From: Perkinsus olseni
Lineage: Eukaryota; Perkinsozoa; Perkinsida; Perkinsidae
NCBI GenBank assembly: GCA_013115135.1
Contig: JABANP010000013.1
Location: 186,001-250,000 of the forward strand
DNA: 64,000 nt
Direction of reading: 5' to 3'
Shown here: in pieces, positions 42,615 to 60,152 of the stretch
How positions within the stretch are numbered: the first letter of the stretch is position 1
Layout: each line of letters opens with the position of its first letter
Notes under the pieces: generated by a model
What the model was told of the DNA's origin: nothing
Databases searched by the model: none
The model's input: only the letters and a program-made list of their open reading frames with translations
Position numbers and translations under genes: made by a program

Positions 42615-45150
42615 ATGGATGAAACAGATCCAAAGACCTTTGTATATTATGAGAGGCATCCCCCAGACCCGCCGATGCCCCTATCAGAATTTACCTATTG
42701 TAGCCATCTTGCAGCACTAGCATCTACCTCATCATCTTCATCGTCTCAAGTTGATGATGATGATGTTAGAAGTGATACTAGTGAGAGTTTAGTATTGGTG
42801 GAATGGGGTGTGACTCATGGCCAAGCACAAGTAATGCTTCTTCTTCTACTACTACTACTACTATTACTTGACATATCTCCTCTATAGGTTGATCCTAGGG
42901 CGGCACGATTAGATCCATATAGGGTATATTGGTTACAATCATTACCTGGAGCTAAAACTAAGATCACAACAGCTACATACCTATCGGCGACTACCACCAC
43001 CTCAGCAGCCAATGCTGGACGGAAAGCAGCAGCAGCAGCATCATCACTACAACTACCTTCATTCTTATTAGCTGAAGAGTTGAGGAAAGCACCAGAAATA
43101 TTTGCTGATTTAAAGGTCTTCTTGAGTGATGAGAGTGCTATGAGTCAGGTAGTAGTGGTACTTGCTACTATGCTGATGATCGTGCTGATGTAGGTTATAC
43201 AAGATTTGGAGTTCAGGATATGGCAGGATGTTCATAGGAGATAACACCATTATTAACTGGTGTATTGGTTAGAGCATCGCCAGCCTACAGATCTATGATA
43301 GCTAGCTTTCCCGGTCTGAGAGCTAGAGTACCATCATCACTACCAATCATCAATGCCAGCAGGAGGAGGAGGAGATCTCAACAACAAGAAGAGGGAGGTG
43401 ATCGTGTTGAGCACGACGATGATGATGAGAATCCACTATCATTCATGCCATCCTCATTATCTCAAGCTATCACTGATGATGGTATACTAGAAGTAACAAC
43501 AAGAACAACAGTAGCAGTAGTAGTAGTGTAATGGGGTTTATCATTATCAGGCATGTAGTGCGGCATCAGTATTCCTATCTAATGAGTTTGAAGATTGGAC
43601 ACTAACTAGTACTACGACCCGTAGTGCTACTACTACTACCACTTCCTCATCATCATCATTTATCCATAACCCATTCAAGTCGTCCAACACGACAGCATCA
43701 AGCAGCACAGCAGCATTCAAGTTGACAACATGGAGAAGGAAACTAGATAGGGAAGTTATCGATCCATATAGGATAACATGTAAAGCACAGGTAAGCATAC
43801 TGTCAACAACAACAACAACACCATTCTGCCACCACCACTTACTCTTGTTGTTATTAGGGTATAGATCCTTTAACATTGGCAACAATCTGGCAAGATCCAA
43901 ACTTCCGTGCCAATCCCCAACATCATACTTGTATAGAATCAATCCTAGATGTATCCCATGAGGGTACTAATGATGTTCCAAGAGGAAGAAGAGGCGTTCG
44001 AGTATTCATGGAACAGCTTAAAGGCCATGGTACGATGAGAAAACGTGAAGCAGGGGTAGTTAGTATTATGAAGGAAATATCAGCTACCAAGGTAGTAGCA
44101 CTACCGGTCACCGTCCTTCTTCTTCTTGATAATAATCTATTGTGTTATTATCTACAGGTTATGGTAGTGGATTATTCATTACCCCCACCTGAGGTAGCAC
44201 GCTATATGACCACCCATACTACTACTACTACTAAGTCATCAGTACATGTTAATGTCTTCAATGTAGCTTTATTCGAGAATGATGCTGGTGCTAATACTAA
44301 AGTAATGGATATTAGCAACTCTCCTATCATCCACTATTAACATACTCTTATTATCATCGTTGTTGTTATTACTCAGATAACTTTGGCTGGGTTAGTGCCA
44401 GTCGGAGGTAAGACCGAGAAGTTTGGATTGAAGCTGATGGCGGAAAGGGAGGTGAAGTAATAATAACTTATCCCACTCCTCCCCCTCGTGCTACTAGTAA
44501 TCTCCCTTATCACCCTGGGGTAGTAGTTAATGCTCATATTAATGATGTTGTTGTTGTGGTAGGGCACAGCAACAGTTCATGACGTTTATCTATAATTACT
44601 TCTCTGATACGTCAGAAGGGAGGTCGTGGGTTACAAAAACAAGAACTAGGATACTGGGCGAGGTAGTGGTAGTAGTAGTACTGCCCTAGTAGGGATTGCC
44701 CTTAGTCCTGGTGTTGCTGTTACCAGGTTTGGAAGCCTGTGCTGTCTTCTGGTAATCTATCAGAACTACAATTACAGTTCTTGAGAGCTAATTCTGATGC
44801 CTTCAATATGTTGCTCAATGAAGAGGATCATATCAACAACAACAACAACAACAACACGACATCTTCACGAAACTTGAGGTACTAGTGGTATGATGATGAT
44901 GGTGATGAACACTGTCTTCTTCCTCGTTTAGTGATAAATCGGAATCAGCGTCCCGTATAGCTAACGCCACTCGGAAAAGTGTATTAGTGTCGTCATCCTC
45001 ATCAACGACTAACGATATCGCCGGGCCTAGAAAGATAAGATCTTCACGTCATCGAAGTGTCCCGGACCAACAACCTAGTACGGCAGGAGGAGCAGGAGTA
45101 ACATCAGCAGCAGCAGCTACGGAAGGTGATAGGAAATGTAAGGTAATGTG
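42615..45150 (+). CDS. Unrecognised multi-exon protein
   Basis: ATG 42615 (MDETDPKTFVYYERHPPDPP) follows an ATAG acceptor. Plausible exons: LVLVEWGVTHGQAQ; VDPRAARLDPYRVYWLQSLP (42,890); LAEELRKAPEIFADLKVFLS (43,070); LVRASPAYRSMIASFPGLRA (43,270); SVFLSNEFEDWTLTSTTT (43,570); WRRKLDREVIDPYRITCKA (43,730). Further exons: IDPLTLATIWQDPNFRANPQ and GRRGVRVFMEQLKGHGTM (43,860-44,040); VMVVDYSLPPPEVARYM, then VNVFNVALFENDAGANTK (44,160-44,300) which splices naturally to ITLAGLVPVGGKTEKFGLKL (44,380); and LSELQLQFLRANSDAFNMLL (44,757). Introns carry ACT/CAT runs. The middle (VFNVALFEND...LAGLVPVGGKTEKFGLKL) looks like a beta-sandwich. No known family. Confidence 0.4.
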
Positions 45151-45443
45151 ATACTGATAGCGTTAGGATTGAATAATATTCCTATTATTATTGCTATTAT
45201 TTGATAACATATTCCGGACTATTCTCTCCTTGCCTAACCCTAAGTCCAAGGTTAAATAATGCTAATAATGCTAAATCATCATCATCATCGCCACTACCAA
45301 AATAATAATCACTTTCTGCTGCTGCTGCTGTTGTTGCTGCTGTTGCTGATCTCCAACATCGTTTGTATTATATTAATTCTTGTGTTGCACCACCACCACC
45401 ACCACCATAATGACCTCTATTCGTTGGTAGTCGTTGGTAGTCG

Positions 45444-46158
45444 TTGATGGTCCCATGTCCTCCTCGTCCTCTGAGGAGCATCGCCTCTAATCGACGGCTG
45501 CTGCCGCTGCCTTGGGTAAAAATAATACCATCAAGAACACCAGGATGGAGTATAATAACGTTGATGTATGATAATGGTATAGTTGTGTCCAATCCTGATA
45601 TTACTATGAAGATGAGAATATTAAGAGGGGAAGTAAGCGTGCTAGGAGCTAGATTACGTCCTAGTACTACTATATATACAGTAGGACCAGCAGCGCCAAC
45701 ATCATCATTAATATGTATTAAGGCATTGATGAGTGATGATGATGACGACGACTGCGATCGGCATGCTCCTACTTCCTCTTCATCTTTCATATCATCATCG
45801 TTTGAGGCATCCTATCCAGTGGTAATAGCTCTATCGTCGACAACATCATCATCATCGATTACTAATGATAACATCATTACACCACTGATTGATGGTAGCC
45901 ATGCTGCTGCTGATGATGATGATGGTCGTGATGATAAGGATACGTCTATGCCCTCATTATTATTTACCATACCATTGGAATGGCAGGAGACCATCGATAC
46001 TATGATAACTGAATCATCAGCATCATCATCATCATCATCATTGCCAAGGAGGGATGGTCATCAAGCTCTCAAAGTGATGGTTATTGGTAGTAAAGGATCT
46101 GGTAAATCATCATTCATAAGGGTTGCGACCAATCGTTACATATCTACTACTATTGCCG

Positions 46159-46189
<31 letters not shown>

Positions 46190-47556
46190 CAATAAGGACA
46201 GTTGTCCCCCACTAGTGAGGGTAGTGGATTTGGACTGTGGTCAGCCTGATGTTGCCCTACCTGGTACTATAAGTATTGATCTATGTCATGAGGTAATACA
46301 ATCTATGGGCTCTAGTCATCATCACAACTCATCCCGGTATCACATCAGGTACGCCTTTATCCTGGACCAACTAGTGTTATACACAATCCTACTACTACTA
46401 CTACTGCTGGTGCATCGATTACACATCACCACCAGCAGCAGCAGCAGCAGTTGTATACAGGTGCCTGTACACCCGCCCTCAATCCGAGAGATTATGTCGA
46501 CAAATGTTGTCGGCTAATGGATGAAGCGATGAGAAGGGATGAAGGTCATGAGGGCTCATCATCATCACCGGTATTGGTGAATACTCCTGGATGGTAGTAA
46601 TATCGATATGACGACTATTATTACGATGATTATGACGGCCGATTAGGTACGGTGGTCTTGGTGGCCATATATTGGCTTATCTACGGTATTATATCCAACC
46701 ACATATTGTTATAGTACTCGGTGATAAGCAACAGCAGCAGGAGCACAACCATTATTGGTCAGATCTATGTAATGGTGATAATCCTCTTATACCATCACCA
46801 ATACTATCAACACCACGACCACCAGGGAGGGATATAATAATACCATCACCGAGTACATCATCAGTAAGTAGTAGTAATAGCCGTAGTAGTAGTAGTAGTA
46901 TCCATAGACCACACCTCCTTCCCCCTCCACCACCACCCCAACCCAAGCCGGCTGACCTCAGATGGTTGCGGTATATTTGTTATTTCCAACCTCATCTGCG
47001 GGGTAATACCAACTCCTGGCACACAATCCTACCACAACAATGCTTCCAACATACCAATGCTAAAGTGCTCCACCTTCAACAACAACAACCTTTGAATGGC
47101 GTTTATGTCTTGGCGCGCGCCCAGGTGATCGATTTGGAAGGATGTGAAGGAATGGTGGTAGGCCTATTGGACAAGGAGGGTTGGTTGTTGGGGCAAGGTG
47201 TGGTGAAATATGCATCATCGGGTCATGGTGGTCATGGTGGTGGTGGTGTGATGGATGTGTGGGTACCTAAGGATTGTGGTTTTAATGAGGATGATGTAGG
47301 TTGCATTGTGAAGGGAGATATTACTTGGTCACCAAGGGAATCAGCATATTATACTAATACGAGTAGTAATAGTAGGTTATGCGTACTCGACAATAATAAT
47401 AATGATACCGATTATAAGGAGTATCCTGAGAAATATTTCTTGCCATATTCATTGAAAAGGGAACCAACAGCCCGAGGCTCCAATCCTAGAACCAATCTCA
47501 AGAGGATAAGGTTACTCCATAACAACGTCTCTACTACCACTACTACCGCTCGATAA
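45444..47556 (+). CDS. NOL9: NOL9/Grc3-type polynucleotide 5'-hydroxyl kinase
   Basis: NOL9/Grc3 phosphorylates RNA 5'-OH ends during ITS2 processing of pre-rRNA in the nucleolus. N-terminal beta domain: RILRGEVSVLGARLRPSTTI. Kinase core: Walker A GSKGSGKSSFIRVATNR (about 46,090-46,140), then a His run, then VVDLDCGQPDVALPGTISI (about 46,220). An intron (near 46,350-46,470) leads to RDYVDKCCRLMDEAMRR and the Walker-B-like VLVNTPGW (about 46,570). A second intron joins GGLGGHILAYLRYYIQPHIV. The C-terminal domain includes RWLRYICYFQPHLRG, GVYVLARAQVIDLEGCEGM and VGLLDKEGWLLGQGVV. The end, rich in basic residues, is at 47,556. The exact start is unclear; an upstream exon is possible. Confidence 0.82.
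46159..46189. repeat. (CAT)n run read as poly-His in the NOL9 kinase domain
   Basis: About ten CAT units directly between Walker A and the LDCGQ motif. No donor/acceptor pair removes it, so it is read as coding. Confidence 0.7.
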
Positions 47557-48443
47557 CGTTTCATCACATAAGGAATAATAGTAGCTGAGTTTAATAATAA
47601 TCATGATGATGATCATAACTATAGGGTGGATTCCCTCTTATTCATAATACTACATCGATACCAACAGCAGCGGCAGCATGATGATGATGATTAGTAATAG
47701 TGGTATTAACGAGTTCTATGTTTTACTACCTCTACTGCCAATAGTCCTCATAATCCATCTCATTATAATCATCATTAAAGGGATGCTACTGTTTAAAAGC
47801 AGTATAGTGGTAAGTGCCCCTCCTCCTCCATCTATACCACCCTTCACCGTCTTCGTCGTCCTCATCATCTCTTTCAGGATGCTTTCCTCAATAATACTAC
47901 TTTACGTATTATATTGGTATTTGTATTGGCGGCGGGGTCCTCCATAGTGCTCCTTCTAACCAATCTTATCATCACTTCTACTACTACCAGACGCGACAAC
48001 AACAACAACAACAATCATCATCATTATCATACACCTTGTTTGATAGGGTAATAGTTATACGTTTCTTGCTGCTCCCTCGAATACGCTGGTATATTGGCCT
48101 CAGGAGTCCTTTATCCCCTTATCTTAGGTGTTTACAAGATCTTGATGTCTTCCATCCATACTATGTTATTGATAAAGATAACAATATCATCTATACGCTG
48201 TTTACAGGAGCCAGGAGTGTTACTACAGGCTACTGCTATTCTACATACACGTTTCAGTTTAGTCTATCGCTCCGCTACGCATGCTTAATCATAACATCAT
48301 CATGATACTCCTCATGTGCCTCCCTGTCCTATCGTTGTCGTTGTCGTCGTCCTCGTGGACGATGATGATGATGTTGTTGTTATCAAGTATTGCTGTTAGT
48401 ATTAGTAATAATAGTAGTATCGGGTAGGTAACCTTTATTGAAC
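47557..48443 (+). other. Weakly coding interval between NOL9 and the IQ/ankyrin gene
   Basis: Plus-strand pieces such as SPLSPYLRCLQDLDVFHPYY with VIDKDNNIIYTLFTGARSV (about 48,105-48,230), and a hydrophobic frame at 47,678-47,947, may be exons of a small gene. I could not connect them or recognise a family. Confidence 0.25.
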
Positions 48444-50070
48444 ATGGCAACGGGTACTACTACGACTACGACTACGACGAGTAGGGTACATGAGCAAGAC
48501 ATCAATGACAGGATGATGTGGAGGATGAGGAAGATGGCAATCTTGAATACAACCAGAATACAACATCAACGACCGGAGCCCCTACCGTGGTAATACCGGA
48601 TGGGGTATCATCATCATCATTACTGTGAAAGGTTACTATCAACAGGAAAGCTGAAGGAAGGGGCTACTTTATACATGCCTCATAATGGCTATGCTGCTGT
48701 GCACCATTGTGATGATGATGATAACTATTGTGTAGAGTATGATGAAGATATGAGACCATGGGAGACCATGTTACATAGGGTGAATGCAGCAGCCAGCAGG
48801 ATACAATCTGTATACCGCTCATACATTCAACGTGTTAAGGTAATGTGTACCTCTTACTACACCTATCATTACCATCAATAGGTGATACCGGAATATAGAC
48901 ACAGATTGCAAGCTGCTATCATCATACAAAGATGGTGGAGACGATATCTCTCACGAAAGGTAGTATAATAATGGGAGTGGACAATGATGATGATATCATA
49001 ATCAGACATGGAGACTAACGGCAGAAGCTCACAAGATATCAAGGTTGTGGCGCAAGTCAGTGATGTGAGCATGATTCATGATAATATTGTATATATCATT
49101 GTCATCCAAGGTATTATTGTGTTGCAACAACGAGTAGTAGTAATAACTACGTCATATCGGCATAAGTCTATTGGTGTTATGCCGCTTCTCATTATAGCCT
49201 TCTTGGTGGTGGTGTTGTTGTTGTTCTTAGTCTATTGTTACTCGTATTATGAACTCACATTACCTTGTGTAATTATGGTATTAGCTGGCAATGAACGTCG
49301 AGCTCTCGAACAGCTTTTACAAGGTGAAATTGGACAATTCCGTAGTGAGATTGGTCTAGACAAAGCCGCTAAGAAGGACGATATGGTCTCATCAAAATGG
49401 TTACCATTGTAATATATCAACTCAACAACAACATGAAGATGATGAAGAAGAAGCTATAGTATTGTCATTAGTGTTGTCATCATCAGATTCTTGTATTGTA
49501 CCACTGATAAAATATTCAGGAGTGGATTTCAGAAGAGATTGGCGACTATCACCGTACGAGAGTTGATCAAACTACCGAAGGCCAATCCACATACCATATG
49601 TAATAACAACAATACTACCACCCATCGCCAGCAACCTATTTCGTGTCTTAGTGGATCTGACACCATTACAGCCATCATCATCATCAAACGATCGTGATCA
49701 TGATGCTAGCGACTTTGGTAGTAGCAGCAGCAGTAGCCGCCGCCAACAACGACGACGACGACGATCGTATTATTGTACTCCTATACAACTAGCGGTCACC
49801 GCAAGAGATGCCGAATACGGAGTTAATGTCTTACAAGCGTAGGAAAGTGTCATCATTATAATCGTTATAATGATGATGATGATGATGTATAGATTATTAA
49901 GTATGCCCGCTTGCAAGGATAGACCAGCGGTGATGGCTACATGTGATGGATATACGCCCTTACAATTGGCTATGTTACGGAAGAATTCTAAGATGATTGA
50001 ATTATTAGTAATAATAATATTGATAATAGATAATTATAGTACATACTTCAACATAATACTAATGATGACG

Positions 50071-50101
<31 letters not shown>

Positions 50102-50606
50102 CTCTCAGAAACCATTAGCTATGGCGCAACCAACACAGGTTAGTTTACTGAATGATGAAGAGCGTGGACAACGTGACTATCTCATCCCTCAACAGCAACA
50201 ACAACAAGAAGAAGAAGAAGAGGGGGAGAAGGAAAAGAGAAATCACGAGAATACAATACAACAATGCGATGTTGATGAGGATGAGGATGATGTCAGCCCC
50301 CCATCAACATTACATGATGATGTTGTATCATTGACGCACTCTCCTGCTGCTGCTGCTGGCTCCTCGTCTCTCGATGGTGGTGAGCGTAGTAGTGGTTATA
50401 AACGTGGAAGTGTCAGAGCCACGGCTGCTAAAAGTAAACCCGATAAGACTACTACCTTAAGAAGGAGGAAGAGGTATGAAGTAAATGAGGAGGAAAAGAA
50501 GATGGACGAAACAGCACGAATAACAGCAAAGGACACAAGGAGGACTGTCAGTAGTCCTCGACCTGTAATAAGAGATCGCTTATCCATCATCATCAATGAC
50601 GAGTAG
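48444..50606 (+). CDS. IQ-motif and ankyrin-repeat protein (multi-exon)
   Basis: ATG 48444 (MATGTTTTTTTSRVHEQD). Two IQ motifs lie on either side of an intron: NAAASRIQSVYRSYIQR (48,785-48,830) and LQAAIIIQRWWRRYLSRK (48,905-48,960); these usually bind calmodulin. Next come ERRALEQLLQGEIGQFRSEI (about 49,295), SGVDFRRDWRLSPYESLIKL (about 49,520), and ankyrin repeats: CTPIQLAVTARDAEYGVNVL (49,780) and GYTPLQLAMLRKNSKMIELL (49,950-50,010). The intron after the second repeat ends in a (TTG)11 tract then CTCTCAG. The C-terminal exon is Gln/Glu-rich and basic, ending near 50,606. A Ca2+/calmodulin-linked scaffold is likely; the exact role is unknown. Confidence 0.6.
50071..50101. repeat. (TTG)n run serving as the pyrimidine tract of an acceptor
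   Basis: About ten TTG units immediately before TTCTCTCAG and the last exon of the IQ/ankyrin gene. Confidence 0.75.
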
Positions 50607-50625
50607 TCGTTACCATTAGAGTCTG

Positions 50626-52278
50626 ATGATGAATACCAATGGAAATAGCAGTATTGGCAGCGGCAGAAGCAGCAGCAGCAGCAATGGTAGTGTTAGGAAA
50701 AGGAGAAAGATATCACCAAGTTCAAGAAGTCGGTATCATCACGTATCATCATTCATCATCATCATCACGTATCATCATTCATCATCATCATCAGTATTAT
50801 CGCTCATCATTCCACTCAGATCACAAGTCTAATGTATCATCATCATCACCTGCTGCTGCTGCTGCCTGCTGTTCTATCTGTCGTAAATCTGACCACACCA
50901 ACGCCACCACCAACACAGGATTCATGAATAACAATAAGAACCGGTAGTAAACCTCTGGGAAGCGTTATCGACGAAGAAGAAGGATAAGGATGTATGAGCA
51001 TCATGCTATTGACTACGATAATAGTAAAAGGATCATAATATCCTCAATGTCGTTCTAGCCAGTTACCATGACAATGATGATACTCGGTTGTTGTATGTAC
51101 TTAGGTTGTTGAAATGTGAGAAATGTGGTAGATATGCTCATACTACTTGTTATAAAGGATTCGTCACAAAAGGAGGCTCAGCAACAACAGCGACTACCAC
51201 CAACAACAACACAGTGTGCTGCCTCTCTTGTCGTGCAGTAATTATATGATACTGGAGAGCATGATGATGATGATAATACTATTGTTGTTGTTGTTATTGT
51301 AGGCATCTTCCCTATCATGTAAATGTGGATTATGTGGACTGGACGATAAGTCCGGATCATTGATGATATATCGTAGTGATTTGCCGGGGCAGTTTGTCCA
51401 CATGCGTTGTGCATTATTCCTCAAACCTGATAGAGTAGTACTACTACTACTACAAGGAGAACAAGAGTAATGCCATAGGTGCCATTCATTCTTGTTGCAG
51501 TTACGTGAGGACGCTCAGGCATCAAATGATAAGCTACAAATAATTGGTAATCTGATGAAGATTGGCCGACGTCGCCAATGTCTCATATGCTCTAAACCGG
51601 GTGCGGTAGGTACACAGGCTCCCTCCTTCTTCTTCTCCTCTTGTTGTTGTGGATCAGGTACGATGTGGATATCCTGGTTGTACTGTTCGATATCATCCCA
51701 GCTGCCTTGATCGTGCTATTGCTGCCGGTGAGACTAATGATACGTATAAAAGGATTATTAGAGGTCCTGGGATGAAGCAAGCCGTGAGTTCTGCTATTGT
51801 GGACGAGAACTTTGAGAGGATGACTAAATGTGGCCATACTTATCTAAGAATGTAATAATCAAAACTACTAGCACTAATCGTCAGTTTTCACGACGTCCAG
51901 TAGTTCTACGATTGTACTATTATTCAACCCATGATCATCATCATGATCATCATGAACATTACTGTCATTAATGTCTCCTTCGAGATTCTGCTCGCAACAC
52001 AAGGATAAGCTATGCATATGTGGTAAAAGGATCGAGGATGGTGAAGAGACTGTGGATTGCCGTCTTAAAGGTATTAATCATTATCATCATCACCACTACC
52101 ACTCCTACCGCCACTCAGACGATGGATGCGTATATGGTACGTTACATAAGGGATGTATGGACATAAGGAGGGACCTTCACAAAGGCGATGATGATGATGA
52201 TGACAGCTGCAGCAGCAGCAGCAGCAGGGATGGTTTCTGCCCACACTGTGATAATAGTCATACTCTCACCAATACTCA

Positions 52279-52312
<34 letters not shown>

Positions 52313-53389
52313 GTTATCTTTGTTGTTCTTGTTGTTGCTTGTATGATCGAAGTGTCGTTGTTGATGGCAGGTGAATTCTGCATATCATCATCTGGTAAAC
52401 TCCCTGGTGGTCCGTGCGTCACTTGTATTTTCTGTGTCTATGCGTACCGTGATAGGTAATAATCCTTCTCGCTGCTTATCATCATCATCATCACTGCTGC
52501 TTATTATTATAATCACCACCGTCCGCTATTAGCCGACTCGTAGCCAGCGTCATTTCAGGACTATATCATCCGACGAGGAATCGGGAGGAGAGGAGTTGGG
52601 ATTGTACGATGCTGATGCGCATGCAGCCGTCTTACCCAAATATAGACCTGATAATGATAGGATGAATAGAGTTGCTGTTGTTGCCAAGAAGAGAAGGAGG
52701 AATCATAAGAAAGAAACAGAAGCAGAACGATCGTCGATGGGATGTAACCCTACTCATGTATCATCAATTGATACTACAAAGAAGGCAATAATACCGGTAG
52801 GTGTCGTTATGATGATAGGTGGCTCATGACCATGCTCGATCATGATGACCATCATGTTAGGATGATACAAGGATGGCCACTACAACACATGATGAGACCT
52901 CAACCGATAATATCAAATCATCTCCAGTATATCATCAACCCACCGCAGTTGTTACATCATCAGCATCAGTGCCTGCTGCTGCTGCTGGTGCTGGCGGTGG
53001 TGGTGGTGTCACCCTTCCATTGGAGTCCTTAGTTCGTAAATGTGCTGGTGAAGATTTGGTAATAATTGGGTTGTGGTAATGATACTGCTGTTGATACTTG
53101 TCTTGTATTAGGCTCCCTGGTTATTGATAGACGTATTGTCGAGGAATGGAGTGGAAAGTTTAACAGATTTGAAGATGTTCCTTTCATCATCTAGATGTGC
53201 ATTCATGATACCCCAGCCCCTCAGAAATGTAAAACATCAAAGGAAGCAGCAGCCGCAGCCACCACCCATCACACTTGTCTCAGGAATTGCGATATGGATG
53301 CACGACCGTTATCAACCTCTGTAATGAAGAAGATGATTTATAATATAATAATTGATGATAATATGGTAACAGTATTTTCCGTTGAGTAA
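50626..53389 (+). CDS. PHD - extended PHD (PZP-like) chromatin-type protein (multi-exon)
   Basis: Starts MMNTNGNSSIGSGRSSSSSN with basic KRRKISPSS (50,626). First PHD: CSICRKSDH (about 50,870), intron, LKCEKCGRYAHTTCYKGF (51,110-51,165), and VCCLSCRA (about 51,215). Next a second zinc unit: SCKCGLCGLDDKSGS with FVHMRCALFLKPDRV (51,310-51,435). Then, after LREDAQASNDKLQIIGNLMK: RRRQCLICSKPGAVGT, intron, RCGYPGCTVRYHPSCLDRA (51,655-51,715), and FCSQHKDKLCICGKRI (51,985-52,035). This C4HC3, knuckle, ePHD order is the PZP module of JADE/BRPF/AF10 proteins, which read histone H3 tails. Later exons (KKRRRNHKKETEAERSS; LIDVLSRNGVESLTDLKMFL) run to about 53,389. No bromo, PWWP or SET domain was seen. 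Confidence 0.65.
52279..52311. repeat. (CAT)n microsatellite in a PHD-gene intron
   Basis: Eleven CAT units, sense-strand orientation, between coding segments at 52,260 and 52,370. Confidence 0.8.
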
Positions 53390-53668
53390 CATGTTGGATT
53401 ATGGTTGTCAATTCTATTATAACCCAAATACTTTCTATAATTGGAAATCATTATTAATATGATGTTCACTCATCAACTGTAATAACGCCGGCTGCGTACG
53501 CGACACAACTATCATTTCTACCTGATTACACATGATTGAACACAAGATGACTTTGATGATCGTACTAGGTGCTGATGGTAGGATTGTTGACTGATTGTAA
53601 TCGACAAACTTGATAATATGCTCTTCCCTAAAGACCCGATGATAATTGTAGAAGGAGGAGCAGGCTGC
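53390..53668. other. Convergent 3' spacer between the PHD gene and MEMO1
   Basis: AT-rich with stops in all frames. Nothing else is recognised. Confidence 0.4.
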
Positions 53669-55301
53669 TTACTTAACATTCCTGAGGATCTCTAATAGAA
53701 CACTGATTGGGTGTCTCCCACATATTGTGTTACCCGTCATTTGTAGGTATCTTAAGATAATTATCATAATAATATTCAATACGTATATAGTTAACAAATA
53801 CTCTAGCTGGAACTCATTGTACTATCACCTTTTGAAGCCTTCGAAATCTTGTTTTTCTATCAAAGCCATACCCTCACGGTCCATCGCTTCAATACCAGCG
53901 TTAACGGGATGTTCCTCAGACTAAGCAGAAGCACATCGGATTAAGCATGAGGGGGACGATGGGTAGTAGTAGTAGTAGTAGTGTTATTACATCGAATACC
54001 ATAGTCTTGGGGAACTTAGTCTACAAAGGTGAACATCCTGTTGTCATTATTCTCAACATCGTATTACCTTGTCCCTCTGTAATTGAGTATATCTAAATCT
54101 AAGACCCCAATGGCAGAAGTCACTTGATATAATAAAGAGCGTCCCTGTGGTAGTGATAATAAGAATAATACAACTTATCTTTACAATATTATTACTACCT
54201 GGATCTTTGAAATACTTGGCTAGTAATCTACCAACAACTCTTTCCACATTAGGAGATAAAACACCAACGATAATCGGTACAATAGTTAAATTATCTCTAA
54301 CGCCCTAGAATAATAATAACAACAATAATGATCCTTGATGGCTGACTTTGTTATCATATTACCAGTCGATGATGAAGTTGATGGAATATTAAAGGTAGTT
54401 GCATCTCTATGGAATGTTCATCCTCATCCTGAATATTATCAACATCATGATCATAATCATCATGAGCATCATTAGTGGGTATTGTTATAATAATAATAAC
54501 CACCTGTTCTTTGGTGAAGACTCTGCCGAATTCACTATCACTGGCCTTAGACAAACCTCTCAACTCTCCTAAAACATCTTCATCCAACTTCAATGGACCA
54601 AATCTAACATATCATCATCATCACCACCATAGCGACAACGATGGTGCTACTCCAGTATTACGGAGTATCATATTCCTTGATGTTTGGGTCTGGTAGAGCA
54701 CAATTATCCAAGTATTGATGATGTGATGGTCCGAGTATAAATACACGATTCACCTAACAACGGTACTGATCATAATAATAACAATGATAATAGTCAGAAA
54801 GACATAACACTGTTAGTAGTAGTCGTAGTAGTAGATCAGCGTTAGTAGTAGTAGTTGCACTCACATTGTTGGATATTGTAGAGTAAGCACTTGCAGCTAC
54901 CGAACCACAATAACGATAACCTAGAATAGTAATAATACAACCAACAACGGAAATTGTGGAATATTAATCAACTACTACTACTAGGGTGGGGTGTTATGAT
55001 AGCTTTAGTCTTTCTAGCAGCAGGAGATGTCGTCTGTTGCTGGAGACTTGTTGCTGTTGGTTGTTGTTGTTGAGGAATGGTAAAAAAGTGGTCGAGTTGA
55101 TGAGCCAGAGTATCCGGATCAGCATCATACCTGGTGATGATACATGATGATGAATAGAGATTATAGACGTGAGGAGATACTGGGCAATAAGAACACGACG
55201 AACGAGTTGTGTCATTAATATCTTCATTATCATCATAATGATCCTTGTTGTTAATATTATTACCAGGTACCGGCATGTGATGCACTTCTTCTCGAGATCA
55301 T
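53669..55301 (-). CDS. MEMO1: MEMO1-like protein (Memo/AMMECR1-associated dioxygenase-fold family)
   Basis: Start ATG 55301: MISRRSASHAG, split by an intron (55,263-55,131) from TWYDADPDTLAHQLDHFF, giving the family HAGxWY. Then IITPHPS joined to YRYCGSVAASAYSTISNN (normally PHAGYxYxG). Next are VFILGPSHHQYLDNCALP (about 54,720), LKLDEDVLGELRGL, and EDEHSIEMQLPLIF (about 54,410). Then VERVVGRLLAKYFKDPGS (about 54,230), ISSDFCHWGLRFRYTQL (about 54,110) with the conserved Cys-His, NAGIEAMDREGMALIEKQDF (about 53,870), and YLQMTGNTICGRHPISVLL with ILRNVK to TAA at 53,669. Known Memo proteins use two His and one Cys at a metal site; all are present. At least seven introns. In animals it acts in motility and redox signalling; the protist role is unknown. 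Confidence 0.88.
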
Positions 55302-55544
55302 ATTAATGGAGGAGTATTTTTACTTGCTTTCTATCACTAGAATAAACATCATCACTGTTACCATTGATTAGTATATAAACTCAATATCCGTGGTAGTAGT
55401 CGTAGTAGTGATGGTAGTAGTAGTAGTAGTAGTAGCAATATTGTATGGTATATTATAGAAATTAGTAACATAATGATTACTAGTGAATAATACAGAATCA
55501 TCATCGTCATCATCACTATGATAATGGTATGGGTACAAGTAACG

Positions 55545-55585
55545 GCGCGATGATGATGATGATGATGATGATCATTATTATTATC

Positions 55586-55627
<42 letters not shown>

Positions 55628-55640
55628 ATTATTATTATTA
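55545..55640. repeat. Compound (GAT/ATG)n-(ATT)n microsatellite
   Basis: Long imperfect GAT runs with an ATT block, just 3' of the CDPK stop codon (CAT on the minus, sense strand). Confidence 0.85.
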
Positions 55641-55646
55641 TTATTA

Positions 55647-60036
<4,390 letters not shown>

Positions 60037-60152
60037 GAATAATATACAACTGTAGTGATGATCATGTTAGTGGGTAATTATGGCAAAGAATTAAACAACA
60101 CTATTGTTATGATAATGATGTATTAGTATTGTTATTATTAGTAGTAGTAGTA

